A stretch of 40,517 nt of DNA. Source: Corynebacterium sp. GTDB lineage: Bacteria > Actinomycetota > Actinomycetes > Mycobacteriales > Mycobacteriaceae. Below the pieces are notes generated by a model that was given only the letters and a program-made list of their open reading frames with translations, ran no database searches and was not told where the DNA came from. Below are positions 32,768 through 40,517 of the stretch, in pieces (positions within the stretch are counted from its first letter, which is position 1; every line of letters begins with the position of its first letter). Made by a program: the position numbers and the translations under genes. The stretch spans positions 1 to 40,517 of the forward strand of contig JAUMUD010000019.1 of assembly GCA_030530875.1 (NCBI GenBank), read 5' to 3'.

Positions 32768-33101
32768 AACTCAATGGAAGAAATTAATAACGTGGATATG
32801 CACCGAGGCGAAGGACTTCTTATTGGAGCTTCCATGGGTCCGAAAGCATCGGCGACTAGTCCGATTGTTAGTAGCTAGCCTAGCTCTATTAGCAAGTTGG
32901 CTTTACCTCGATGGCCGTATTTCCTTTGGGGAACTAGAAGAAGAACTCCTGCTTACGGTCTTGACCATGGTAATTGTCGCTATCGCGACACCTAATGAGT
33001 CTGATACACGTAAACAGGAGTCAGATGGCTTAGAACGGGAGGGCCATAAAGATGGCATTGAAGAAGTTGTAGATGCCGGTCAGGGGAGTGCCGAGTCCTG
33101 A
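32751..33101 (+). CDS. Small membrane protein, unknown function
   Basis: A 116-residue protein. A basic N-terminal half is followed by two hydrophobic segments (about 37-54 and 65-80), then a charged hydrophilic tail of about 35 residues. No family recognised. GTG 32751 is preferred over GTG 32742 because AAGGGGAG sits about 8 nt upstream. It overlaps the regulator-like gene by 17 bp, so it is probably its partner, for example a membrane tether or anti-regulator (inference). The last 72 bp lie antisense to the small secreted protein gene. Confidence 0.5.
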   Translation: MNSIIRTQWKKLITWICTEAKDFLLELPWVRKHRRLVRLLVASLALLASWLYLDGRISFGELEEELLLTVLTMVIVAIATPNESDTRKQESDGLEREGHKDGIEEVVDAGQGSAES

Positions 33102-33290
33102 CTGGGAGGAGAGTACGTTCAATTCATCGAGGCCCACGACAAACTGCTGGAATGGAGAAATTGGGCTTCCCGGTGAAATGTGAACGGCAGCAATGTCCGA
33201 CTGTGGAGTAGCAGCGGTGGCGGTGCCTGGGTGGAGTAGTGCAGCACCCAGGGTGCCAGCGGCAAGGGCAGAAATTGCAAAGCGACGCAT
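33030..33290 (-). CDS. Small secreted protein, unknown function
   Basis: An 86-residue protein with a convincing signal peptide (MRRFAISALAAGTLGAALLH, cleavage after TATA at about 26) and a mature part of about 60 residues, Ser/Pro/Phe-rich, ending in aromatic FFNAIFMALPF. A strong AAAGGAG lies 5 nt before the ATG, which makes it real despite its size. It overlaps the 3' end of the plus-strand small membrane gene by 72 bp. No homologue recognised; the size and hydrophobic tail would fit a small envelope or peptide-like factor. Confidence 0.72.
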   Translation of the reverse strand: MRRFAISALAAGTLGAALLHPGTATAATPQSDIAAVHISPGSPISPFQQFVVGLDELNVLSSQSGLGTPLTGIYNFFNAIFMALPF

Positions 33291-33431
33291 GATGGCTCCT
33301 TTTTATGAAAAATTCAGTGCAAACCCAAATATTAGACCCGATTTGGGGAGCAATCAAGCATTTGTGAGCCGGTTTGCAGGCTAAGTATCAAAAATTAAAA
33401 CCTATGTACGAAACTAGAAAGGGGAAATATT

Positions 33432-34070
33432 ATGAATGTGGTGCTAACACCAGGGCTATTTTTCGCCCTGGTGAGGGGATTTGATCCGAGGACCATTGGG
33501 CAAAAGCGAAGTGCCACAAATGCTGCGTTGAGGGAGGATGCTATGCTCTCCGGATTGCTTAATTTGGGGCTGTCGCCGAGAAGCCCAAAAGCGATTCATG
33601 TTGGGAAGAACTCTGCGTCGGCATTTATATCGTGCCAGCAAGATGCCTTTCGCTTGCGAGGAAAACTCATCACACCCAGTGATTTTGGGCAGGGGATTGC
33701 AGATCGAATGGCTGTTGCGCCGGACCGTGTACTTGGTGATTTTCGCAAGATTCTTGGTGGCCTTTTTGATATTGATGCATGCCGAGCAGGGGACGACTTT
33801 GCCGATCTGTATCATACGGTTGTGGCCCTCTCGGCAGGGGATTTGCAGCGAACCGCTCAATTATTCGATAAGAAAAATGTGACAGGAGTTAATTACTGTG
33901 ATGATTTGTGTCGTATGTGGTTAGCAAGCCTGGTGCGTACCAGAATCTACCCAAATCATATGGGGCGCCCAGCCTTTGTCGAGTGGTTTAATGTCGGTCG
34001 GAATCGGCAACGGGTCTTTAATCGGGCTGCATGCTGTGAGTTTACTGGCGCTCGTCGCTTGGCTTCTTAG
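33432..34070 (+). CDS. Hypothetical protein, unknown
   Basis: A 212-residue basic protein with no signal peptide, membrane segment or family I recognise; it has several Cys in its last third (including NYCDDLCRMW and RAACCEF). Two starts are possible: ATG 33432 with AAAGGGG 7 nt upstream, or in-frame ATG 33543 with GGGAGG 5 nt upstream. The second gives 175 residues and is the better consensus. A perfect 9-bp hairpin (33448-33473) lies between them. It stands alone between the small secreted gene and gltB and may be accessory. Confidence 0.5.
   Translation: MNVVLTPGLFFALVRGFDPRTIGQKRSATNAALREDAMLSGLLNLGLSPRSPKAIHVGKNSASAFISCQQDAFRLRGKLITPSDFGQGIADRMAVAPDRVLGDFRKILGGLFDIDACRAGDDFADLYHTVVALSAGDLQRTAQLFDKKNVTGVNYCDDLCRMWLASLVRTRIYPNHMGRPAFVEWFNVGRNRQRVFNRAACCEFTGARRLAS
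33448..33473 (+). promoter_or_regulatory. Perfect 9-bp hairpin at the start of the unknown gene
   Basis: CACCAGGGC (33448-33456) pairs with GCCCTGGTG (33465-33473) around TATTTTTC. If ATG 33543 is the true start, this is a 5' leader hairpin or attenuator; if ATG 33432 is used, it lies in codons 6-14. Confidence 0.45.
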
Positions 34071-34126
34071 GGTTAATCATAAGTTTGCGACAGTGTTTTG
34101 AATCACACTATTGGTATTCGACCTGG

Positions 34127-34145
34127 TCTTTTTAGGCTAACCTAG
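34127..34145 (+). promoter_or_regulatory. DtxR-box-like sequence upstream of gltB
   Basis: The 19-mer ending TTTAGGCTAACCTAG matches the DtxR consensus TWAGGTTAGSCTAACCTWA at 14 of 19 positions by eye, with the right half (GGCTAACCTA) perfect and the left half poor. The 207-bp gap before gltB also has CTAT and ATAG half-sites 14 bp apart (34174-34195), which do not match AmtR spacing. Confidence 0.3.
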
Positions 34146-34277
34146 CTTTTTAATTTCTTTCAACTGAGAGAATCTATATTTCCCCCTTTTTATAGGATTC
34201 GTTGGGACACGTGCCACCACGTCCCCATTCGATCTCCTAGTGACCAGGGATCCCGAGAGAAGATTGTGAGGCAATAC

Positions 34278-37200
34278 ATGAGCGCAGCCCCGCTCCCACA
34301 GCGACAGGGTCTGTATAACCCGAGTTTTGAAAAAGATGCCTGCGGTGTCGCCTTCGTCGCCGACATGCACGGCCGTCCAAGTCGCGACATCGTCGACAAG
34401 GGTATTCAAGCACTCGTCAATATTGATCACCGTGGTGCCGCCGGTGCCGAAAAGAACACTGGTGACGGTGCAGGTATTCTTCTCCAGATTCCTGATGAAT
34501 TCTACCGCACCGTAATGGCTGAACAGGGCGTTACCCTCCCAGCCCCAGGCACCTACGCCACCGGCATCGCCTTCCTTCCACGCGCCCGCATGGCCATGCT
34601 CGATGCCCGCCGCGATATTGAAACCATCGCCCGCGAAGAAGGCGCCGAACTCATCGCCTGGCGTGAACTTCCTGTCACCCCGGATGGCCTTGGCGGCATG
34701 GCTCTGGACGCAATGCCAAACTTTGGCCAGGTCTTCTTCACCGCCAAGGGCAAGGACGGCCAGCCACTTTCCGGCATTGACCTTGACCGCGTGATGTTCT
34801 TCATCCGCAAGCGCTGCGCCCGTGAACTCGGCGAAAAGGGCGCGGGTCTTGGTGCCGGTACGGATACCGTCTACTTCCCATCCCTCTCCTCCCGCACTGT
34901 GGTCTACAAGGGCATGCTGACCACCCCTCAGCTGGCCACCTTCTACGACGACCTGCGCGATCCTCGTATGAAGTCCGCCATCGCCCTCGTCCACTCCCGA
35001 TTCTCTACCAACACCTTCCCAAGCTGGCCACTGGCTCACCCATACCGCCTCGTCGCCCACAATGGCGAAATCAACACCGTGCGCGGTAATGAAAACTGGA
35101 TGCGCGCCCGCGAGTCCCTCATTAAGAGCGACAAGCTGGGCCCACTGGACCGCGTGCTGCCAATCTGTACCCCTTCCGGTTCTGATACAGCGCGTTTCGA
35201 CGAAGCCCTGGAGCTCCTGCACCTGGGTGGTCGCAGTCTTCCACACGCAGTCATGATGATGATCCCGCAGGCCTGGGAGCACAATGAGCACATTAGCCCT
35301 GAGCTGCGTGCCTTCTACCAGTACCACTCCTGCCTGATGGAGCCATGGGATGGCCCAGCAGCCGTGGCCTTTACTGATGGCACTATTATTGGTGCCGTTC
35401 TTGACCGCAATGGCCTGCGCCCTGGTCGTATTTGGGTCACCGATGATGGCCTGGTTGTTATGGCCTCCGAGGCTGGTGTGCTCGATATTGACCCTAAGCA
35501 TGTGGTCAAGCGCACCCGTGTTCAGCCAGGCAAGATGTTCCTGGTCAATACCGCCGAGGGCCGTATTGTTCCTGATGAGGAAATCAAGCGCGAACTGGCT
35601 AGCGCCGAGCCTTATGGCAAGTGGATTGAAGAAAACTTCATCGATCCAAAGAAGCTGCCAGTCACCCGCTATGAGTACATGCCGCATGACCGTGTGGTTC
35701 TTCGCCAGCGTGTCTTTGGTTATACCGAGGAGGATGTGGATATCCTCATCCGCCCAATGGCTCTTAATGGTGCAGAGGCCATTGGTTCCATGGGTACCGA
35801 TACTCCAATTGCGGCTATCTCCCAGCGCCCACGCATGCTCTTTGATTTCTTTGCGCAGCGCTTCGCACAGGTGACTAACCCACCATTGGACTCCATTCGT
35901 GAAAAGTCCGTGACCAGCCTCCACACCCAGCTGGGCGCCCAGTCGGATGTGCTCAACCCTACCCCTGAGGCAGCCCGCCGAATCCTCCTCCAGCAGCCAG
36001 TCCTTGATAACCACGACCTGGCCACCCTGGTGCATGCCAATGATAATGGCGAGTGGGATTCCTTCGGCTCCGCTGTGATTTCCGGTCTGTATCCTGTTGC
36101 CCACCGTGGCAAGGGCATGCGCGAGGCCATTAACCGCATTAAGCGCGAGGTCAGCGCAGCCATCGCTGAGGGCAAGACCCTCATTATCCTCTCCGACCGT
36201 GAGTCCAATGAGCGTTTCGCCCCAATCCCAAGCCTGCTTCTGGTTTCGGCCGTTCACCAGCACCTGGTTGCTGAGCGTACCCGCACCCGCTGCTCCCTTG
36301 TCGTTGAGGCTGGCGACGCCCGCGAGGTTCACCACATTGCCATGCTGGTGAGCTTCGGTGCTGATGCCATCAACCCATATATGGCCTTTGAGACCATCGA
36401 CGAGCTGCGCGTTCGCGGTCAGCTCGGTGACCTGGACCTGGATACTGCCTGCCGTAATTACATCAACGCAGCCGCAACGGGTCTTCTGAAGGTCATGTCC
36501 AAGATGGGTATTGCCACCGTGGCCTCCTACCGCGGCGCCCAGCTTGCCGATGTCACCGGTCTTCACCAGGATCTTCTCGACGAATATTTCGGCGGCATCC
36601 CATCCCCAATCTCCGGTATTGGCCTGGATGATATTGCCGCCGATGTGGAAGCCCGCCACCGTAGCGCCTTCCTTCCTCGTCCTGAGGAACAGGCCCACCG
36701 TGAGCTCGAGCTTGGCGGTGAATATAAGTGGCGCCGTGAGGGCGAATATCACCTCTTTAACCCAGAGACGATCTTCAAGCTCCAGCATGCCACCCGCTCT
36801 GGTCAGTACTCCATCTTTAAGGAGTACACCACCAAGGTCAATGACCAGTCCAAGCGCCTGGCCACCCTGCGCGGCCTCTTTGAATTCAAGTCCGACCGCC
36901 CATCCATCAGCGTGGATGAGGTCGAACCAGTATCCGATATTGTGAAGCGCTTTGCCACCGGTGCAATGAGCTATGGCTCCATTTCCGCTGAAGCCCACGA
37001 AACCCTGGCTATTGCCATGAACCGACTGGGCGGCATGTCCAACTCCGGTGAGGGTGGCGAGGATTCCCGCCGCTTTGAAGTGGAGCGTAATGGTGATTGG
37101 CGTCGCTCTGCTATTAAGCAGGTTGCCTCCGGCCGCTTCGGCGTGACCAGCCACTACCTGACCAACTGCACCGATATTCAGATCAAGATGGCCCAGGGCG

Positions 37201-38900
37201 CAAAGCCAGGCGAGGGCGGCCAGCTCCCACCACACAAGGTTTATCCTTGGGTTGCTGAGGTGCGTATCACCACCCCTGGTGTGGGTCTGATTTCCCCACC
37301 TCCTCACCACGATATTTATTCCATTGAGGATTTGGCGCAGCTCATCTATGACCTCAAGTGCGCCAACCCGGATGCCCGTATTCACGTCAAGCTCGTCTCC
37401 GAGCAGGGTGTGGGTACCGTTGCGGCCGGTGTTTCCAAGGCACATGCCGATGTGGTGCTGATTTCCGGCCACGATGGTGGTACCGGTGCCTCCCCACTGA
37501 CCTCCGTCAAGCACGCCGGTGGTCCATGGGAGCTTGGCTTGGCTGAAACCCAGCAGACCCTGCTGCTTAACGGCCTGCGTGACCGTATCCGCGTGCAGTG
37601 CGATGGCCAGCTCAAGACCGGCCGCGATGTCGTGATTGCCGCACTTCTTGGCGCTGAGGAATTCGGCTTTGCCACCGCACCGCTGGTGGTTGAGGGCTGC
37701 ATTATGATGCGTGTCTGCCACCTGGATACCTGCCCAGTAGGTGTGGCCACCCAGAACCCTGAGCTGCGTAAGCGCTTTACCGGTAAGGCTGAGCATGTGG
37801 TGAACTTCTTCACCTTCATCGCCCAGGAGGTTCGTGAAATTCTGGCTGAGCTTGGTTTCCGCTCTATCGATGAGGCTGTTGGTCACTCTGAGGTTCTGGA
37901 TATGACCAAGGCCCTGGAGCATCACAAGCGTGCCGCTAAGCTTGACCTTTCCCCAATCTTCCACAAGCCAGAGAGTGTTTTCCGTAACCAGAATCCTCGC
38001 TGCACCCGCGAGCAGGAGCATGGTCTCGAGTCCGCTCTGGATGTCAAGATCATTGAGGACACCCAGCTCACCATTGATGCTGCGGCTGCGAAGTTCTCTG
38101 CTAATGCTCCTGCCTGGATGGCTCAGGGTGAGAACCCAACCATCAGCCTCGAGTACCCAATTAGCAATGTGAACCGTTCCGTTGGCACCATGGTTGGTTC
38201 CCGCGTGACCCGCGCTGCTGGTGCCAATGGTCTGCCTGATGGCACGATTAACCTCAACTTCACCGGTAGTGCCGGCAATAGCTTCGGCGCCTTTGTGCCA
38301 GCTGGTGTAACCCTCGATCTTGTTGGTGATGCCAATGACTTCGTGGGTAAGGGCCTGTCGGGTGGCCGCATTATTATCCGTCCAGACTCCAGCGCCCCAG
38401 CCCAGCTCGGTGGCAACCCGGATATTATTGCCGGTAATGTCATCGGCTACGGCGCAACCAGCGGTTCCATGTTCATCCGCGGCGTGGTCGGCGAGCGCTT
38501 CTGCGTGCGTAACTCCGGCGTGACCGCCGTTGTTGAGGGAGTTGGCAACCACGGTTGTGAGTACATGACCGGTGGCCGCGTGGTCGTGCTCGGCGAGGTC
38601 GGTGAAAACTTCGGTGCCGGCATGTCCGGTGGTATCGCCTACCTCAAGCGCACCGATGACCTTGAGTCCCGCATCAACCCTGGCTTGGTTGATATTGAAG
38701 AGCCAAGTGCCGAGGAAGCCGAGTGGCTCAATGAGCTTATCGACGAACACATCGCGCGCACTGGTTCTACCACGCGCCTGCGTGCCAATGACCTGGTAAA
38801 GATCATGCCACGCGACTATAAGAAGGTAATGAACGTAATCAAGGCAGCTGAGGCCGAAGGCCGCGATGTTGCCGAGGCAATCATGGAGGCAGTGAACTAA
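34278..38900 (+). CDS. gltB: Glutamate synthase, large (alpha) subunit
   Basis: A 1540-residue NADPH-dependent glutamate synthase large subunit, which moves the amide of glutamine to 2-oxoglutarate. Order: N-terminal class II glutaminase with catalytic Cys22 in KDACGVAF, exposed after removal of a 21-residue propeptide; a central domain; the FMN-binding synthase domain ([24 protein letters not shown]); the 3Fe-4S cluster loop CHLDTCPVG; and the C-terminal GXGXG beta-helix ([33 protein letters not shown]). ATG 34278 is used because TGAGG lies 6 nt upstream; a GTG at 34266 overlaps that region. Its TAA overlaps the gltD ATG (TAATG). It is close to the usual length. Confidence 0.97.
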   Translation: MSAAPLPQRQGLYNPSFEKDACGVAFVADMHGRPSRDIVDKGIQALVNIDHRGAAGAEKNTGDGAGILLQIPDEFYRTVMAEQGVTLPAPGTYATGIAFLPRARMAMLDARRDIETIAREEGAELIAWRELPVTPDGLGGMALDAMPNFGQVFFTAKGKDGQPLSGIDLDRVMFFIRKRCARELGEKGAGLGAGTDTVYFPSLSSRTVVYKGMLTTPQLATFYDDLRDPRMKSAIALVHSRFSTNTFPSWPLAHPYRLVAHNGEINTVRGNENWMRARESLIKSDKLGPLDRVLPICTPSGSDTARFDEALELLHLGGRSLPHAVMMMIPQAWEHNEHISPELRAFYQYHSCLMEPWDGPAAVAFTDGTIIGAVLDRNGLRPGRIWVTDDGLVVMASEAGVLDIDPKHVVKRTRVQPGKMFLVNTAEGRIVPDEEIKRELASAEPYGKWIEENFIDPKKLPVTRYEYMPHDRVVLRQRVFGYTEEDVDILIRPMALNGAEAIGSMGTDTPIAAISQRPRMLFDFFAQRFAQVTNPPLDSIREKSVTSLHTQLGAQSDVLNPTPEAARRILLQQPVLDNHDLATLVHANDNGEWDSFGSAVISGLYPVAHRGKGMREAINRIKREVSAAIAEGKTLIILSDRESNERFAPIPSLLLVSAVHQHLVAERTRTRCSLVVEAGDAREVHHIAMLVSFGADAINPYMAFETIDELRVRGQLGDLDLDTACRNYINAAATGLLKVMSKMGIATVASYRGAQLADVTGLHQDLLDEYFGGIPSPISGIGLDDIAADVEARHRSAFLPRPEEQAHRELELGGEYKWRREGEYHLFNPETIFKLQHATRSGQYSIFKEYTTKVNDQSKRLATLRGLFEFKSDRPSISVDEVEPVSDIVKRFATGAMSYGSISAEAHETLAIAMNRLGGMSNSGEGGEDSRRFEVERNGDWRRSAIKQVASGRFGVTSHYLTNCTDIQIKMAQGAKPGEGGQLPPHKVYPWVAEVRITTPGVGLISPPPHHDIYSIEDLAQLIYDLKCANPDARIHVKLVSEQGVGTVAAGVSKAHADVVLISGHDGGTGASPLTSVKHAGGPWELGLAETQQTLLLNGLRDRIRVQCDGQLKTGRDVVIAALLGAEEFGFATAPLVVEGCIMMRVCHLDTCPVGVATQNPELRKRFTGKAEHVVNFFTFIAQEVREILAELGFRSIDEAVGHSEVLDMTKALEHHKRAAKLDLSPIFHKPESVFRNQNPRCTREQEHGLESALDVKIIEDTQLTIDAAAAKFSANAPAWMAQGENPTISLEYPISNVNRSVGTMVGSRVTRAAGANGLPDGTINLNFTGSAGNSFGAFVPAGVTLDLVGDANDFVGKGLSGGRIIIRPDSSAPAQLGGNPDIIAGNVIGYGATSGSMFIRGVVGERFCVRNSGVTAVVEGVGNHGCEYMTGGRVVVLGEVGENFGAGMSGGIAYLKRTDDLESRINPGLVDIEEPSAEEAEWLNELIDEHIARTGSTTRLRANDLVKIMPRDYKKVMNVIKAAEAEGRDVAEAIMEAVN

Positions 38901-40435
38901 TGGCTGACCCACACGGTTTTCAAAAGTACGCTCGTGAAGAGCGCGCCCACCGCCCAGTCCCTCTGCGCTTGATGGACTACCGCGAGGTCTATGAGGATGC
39001 CCCTGAAGGTCAGGTGCAGATTCAGGCCACGCGCTGCATGGACTGCGGTGTGCCTTTCTGTCACCTGGGCTGCCCACTGGGCAATATCATCCCAGAGTGG
39101 AATGACCTGGTGCGCCAGGATCGTTGGGAGGAGGCCTTCAACCGCCTCCACGCCACCAATAACTTCCCCGAATTCACCGGCCGTCTGTGCCCAGCCCCAT
39201 GTGAGGGTGCCTGCGTTCTTGGTATCTCCCAGGACCCAGTGAGCATTAAGGCCGTGGAGCTCGAAATTGTGGAACGTGCCTGGAAGGAAGGCTGGATTAA
39301 ACCTATTAAGCCTTCCTTTGATACCGGCCAGAAGGTGGCTGTGGTGGGTTCCGGCCCATCCGGTTTGGCTGCCGCCCAGCAGCTCACCCGCGCAGGCCAC
39401 AAGGTCACTGTTTTTGAGCGCGATGACCGCCTCGGTGGTTTGATGCGCTACGGTGTGCCAGAGTTCAAGATGGAAAAGAAGTGGATTGATCGCCGCTTGG
39501 AGCAGATGGTTGCTGAGGGCACCGAGTTCCGCACCGGGGTTAGCCCAACCGCTGCCGACCTTGCTGGTTTTGATGCAGTGATTCTTGCCACCGGTACCCC
39601 TGTCGCCCGTGACCTTAATGTTCCTGGCCGTGAACTTGATGGTGTTCACTTTGCTATGGAATACCTCCCACTGCAGAACCGCGTCTGCGAGGGCGATGAA
39701 GAGGTCAGCGCCATTAATGCCAAGGACAAGAATGTGGTCATTATTGGTGGTGGCGATACTGGTACGGACTGCTTTGGTACTGCGCTTCGTCAGGGTGCCA
39801 AGAGTGTTACCCAGTTCGACCTTCACCCTGCCCTTCCTCAGAGCCGTGGGGCAAATAACCCATGGCCAACCTACCCACGAATCTTCCGCGTGGCTACCTC
39901 CCATGAGGAGGGCGAGTATGTGGTGACCGGCAATGAGTCCGCCGAAGAGATTGTGGCCCTGGGTCTTGCCCATCGCGCACCAGGTGATGAGCTGGGCCGT
40001 CGTGATTGGTCCATTGCTACCGACGAGCTCGTTGGTGAAAATGGTCATGTGACCAAGCTGCACGGCCACCGCCTCACCGATGGTATCAATACCCCAGCAA
40101 CCCCAGAGAACTCCTTTGAGATGGATGCTGACCTGGTTCTGTTGGCCATGGGCTTTGCCGGTGCTGAGCGCTCCGGTATCATCCATGAGCTCGGTGTGGC
40201 CTTTGATGGTCGCGGCCGTATCGCCCGTGATGAGGACTTCCGTGCCACCATCAAGCCACTCTTCCCGAACTTTAAGCCACGCGTCTACGCAGTTGGTGAT
40301 GCTGGCCGTGGCCAGTCCCTGATTGTGTGGGCCATTGCTGAAGGCCGCTCCGTGGCTGCCGCTGTGGACCGCGACCTCATGGGTGAGACCGCACTGCCTG
40401 AACCAATTGAAACCACCACGGTTCAGATCCAATAG
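38900..40435 (+). CDS. gltD: Glutamate synthase, small (beta) subunit
   Basis: A 511-residue NADPH:FAD subunit that feeds electrons to GltB. The N-terminal cysteine motifs CMDCGVPFCHLGCPLGN (47-63) and CPAPCEGAC bind 4Fe-4S clusters. The FAD motif is GSGPSGLAAAQQL, the NADPH motif is GGGDTGTDCFGTA, and the C-terminal AVGDAGRGQSLIVWAIAEGR closes the FAD site. The start codon overlaps the gltB stop (TAATG), which couples 1:1 translation. It is followed 10 bp later by a strong terminator, so gltBD is a two-gene operon. Confidence 0.97.
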   Translation: MADPHGFQKYAREERAHRPVPLRLMDYREVYEDAPEGQVQIQATRCMDCGVPFCHLGCPLGNIIPEWNDLVRQDRWEEAFNRLHATNNFPEFTGRLCPAPCEGACVLGISQDPVSIKAVELEIVERAWKEGWIKPIKPSFDTGQKVAVVGSGPSGLAAAQQLTRAGHKVTVFERDDRLGGLMRYGVPEFKMEKKWIDRRLEQMVAEGTEFRTGVSPTAADLAGFDAVILATGTPVARDLNVPGRELDGVHFAMEYLPLQNRVCEGDEEVSAINAKDKNVVIIGGGDTGTDCFGTALRQGAKSVTQFDLHPALPQSRGANNPWPTYPRIFRVATSHEEGEYVVTGNESAEEIVALGLAHRAPGDELGRRDWSIATDELVGENGHVTKLHGHRLTDGINTPATPENSFEMDADLVLLAMGFAGAERSGIIHELGVAFDGRGRIARDEDFRATIKPLFPNFKPRVYAVGDAGRGQSLIVWAIAEGRSVAAAVDRDLMGETALPEPIETTTVQIQ

Positions 40436-40445
40436 CACTCGCTGC

Positions 40446-40479
40446 AAAAAGAGGCTCTCCTAACGGAGGGTCTCTTTTT
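40446..40479 (+). terminator. Rho-independent terminator of gltBD
   Basis: AAAAAGAGGCTCTCC (40446-40460), loop TAAC, GGAGGGTCTCTTTTT (40465-40479); 15 paired positions with two G-U pairs and a T-rich end. Confidence 0.92.
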
Positions 40480-40502
40480 GTATATATAGCAAAAGAGGAC
40501 CC

Positions 40503-40517
40503 GGACAAAAGTCTAGG
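40503..40517 (+). repeat. Partial intergenic repeat at window end
   Basis: GGACAAAAGTCTAGG nearly matches GGACAAAAACTAGG of copy A (139-152). The sequence runs out of the window, so its extent is unknown. Confidence 0.35.

Noticed and set aside
34174-34195. CTAT and ATAG half-sites upstream of gltB as an AmtR box
   Set aside because: The spacing is 14 bp rather than the 6 bp of the AmtR consensus as I recall it, so nitrogen control cannot be claimed from this.
34137-39077. Very long minus-strand open frame (1646 codons)
   Set aside because: It is the exact antisense shadow of gltB, whose domains and cofactor motifs are unmistakable. The minus-strand translation has no recognisable domains and is a by-product of codon bias.
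1-40517. CRISPR arrays, transposases or integrases
   Set aside because: Looked for regularly spaced direct repeats and for DDE, tyrosine or serine recombinase motifs. None were seen; the HNH protein alone is not enough to call a mobile element.

Overview
This window looks like a chromosomal segment of a Corynebacterium, or a very close mycolic-acid actinobacterium. The support is an Ag85-type mycolyltransferase, a two-gene cassette of the kind that makes 10-methyl branched fatty acids, a ThrE-family exporter, DUF222/HNH and DUF4185 proteins, and many starts where a TANNNT -10 box lies 6-7 nt before the start codon, so that the mRNA would be leaderless. Base composition is moderately GC-rich. 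A species cannot be named from the sequence alone.

Layout. 1-52 is the 3' part of tRNA-Leu(CAG) with its terminator. About 430 bp of non-coding DNA follows, holding imperfect copies of an intergenic repeat and a decayed second copy of the tRNA tail and terminator. 550-5998 (minus strand) is a lipid/envelope block in transcription order: succinate-semialdehyde-type dehydrogenase, secreted mycolyltransferase, FAD oxidoreductase (tmsA-like) and SAM methyltransferase (tmsB-like). 6031-11625 (plus) is a tight run: HAD hydrolase, gamma-carbonic-anhydrase-like protein, LOG-family protein, DUF885 protein, CutC and a ThrE-type exporter. HrpB-type helicase (minus) and an SDR oxidoreductase (plus) diverge from one 23-bp gap. 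FUSC and LysE-type membrane proteins follow, then (minus) a large anchored surface protein with two GH16-like domains.

19281-21496 (plus) carries an S4 RNA-binding protein, a two-domain VOC protein and a degenerate isochorismate-synthase paralogue. A DUF222/HNH protein (minus) separates it from an intact isochorismate synthase at 23234-24388, whose upstream region holds an inverted pair of DnaA-box-like sequences. 24424-27117 (minus) is an M13 metallopeptidase coupled to two small unknown genes. 27149-30731 (plus) is an exported/envelope block: an anchored protein coupled to a PrsW-family intramembrane protease, a GH25 lysozyme-like protein and an unknown secreted protein. 30823-34070 is the most accessory-looking part: a DUF4185 (GH183-type) protein without a signal peptide, a divergent sigma-region-4-like regulator, a small membrane protein, an antisense-overlapping small secreted protein and an unknown gene. 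34278-40435 is gltBD (glutamate synthase) with a clear terminator.

The genes connect loosely. Envelope lipid and wall functions recur (tms cassette, mycolyltransferase, GH25, GH16-like, GH183-like, PrsW), set among amino-acid export, chorismate use and nitrogen assimilation. The most promising unexplained items are the DUF4185/regulator region, the pseudoenzyme next to isochorismate synthase, the half-dead tandem GH16 surface protein, and the dense overlapping leaderless promoters. All family calls were made by eye without database searches.
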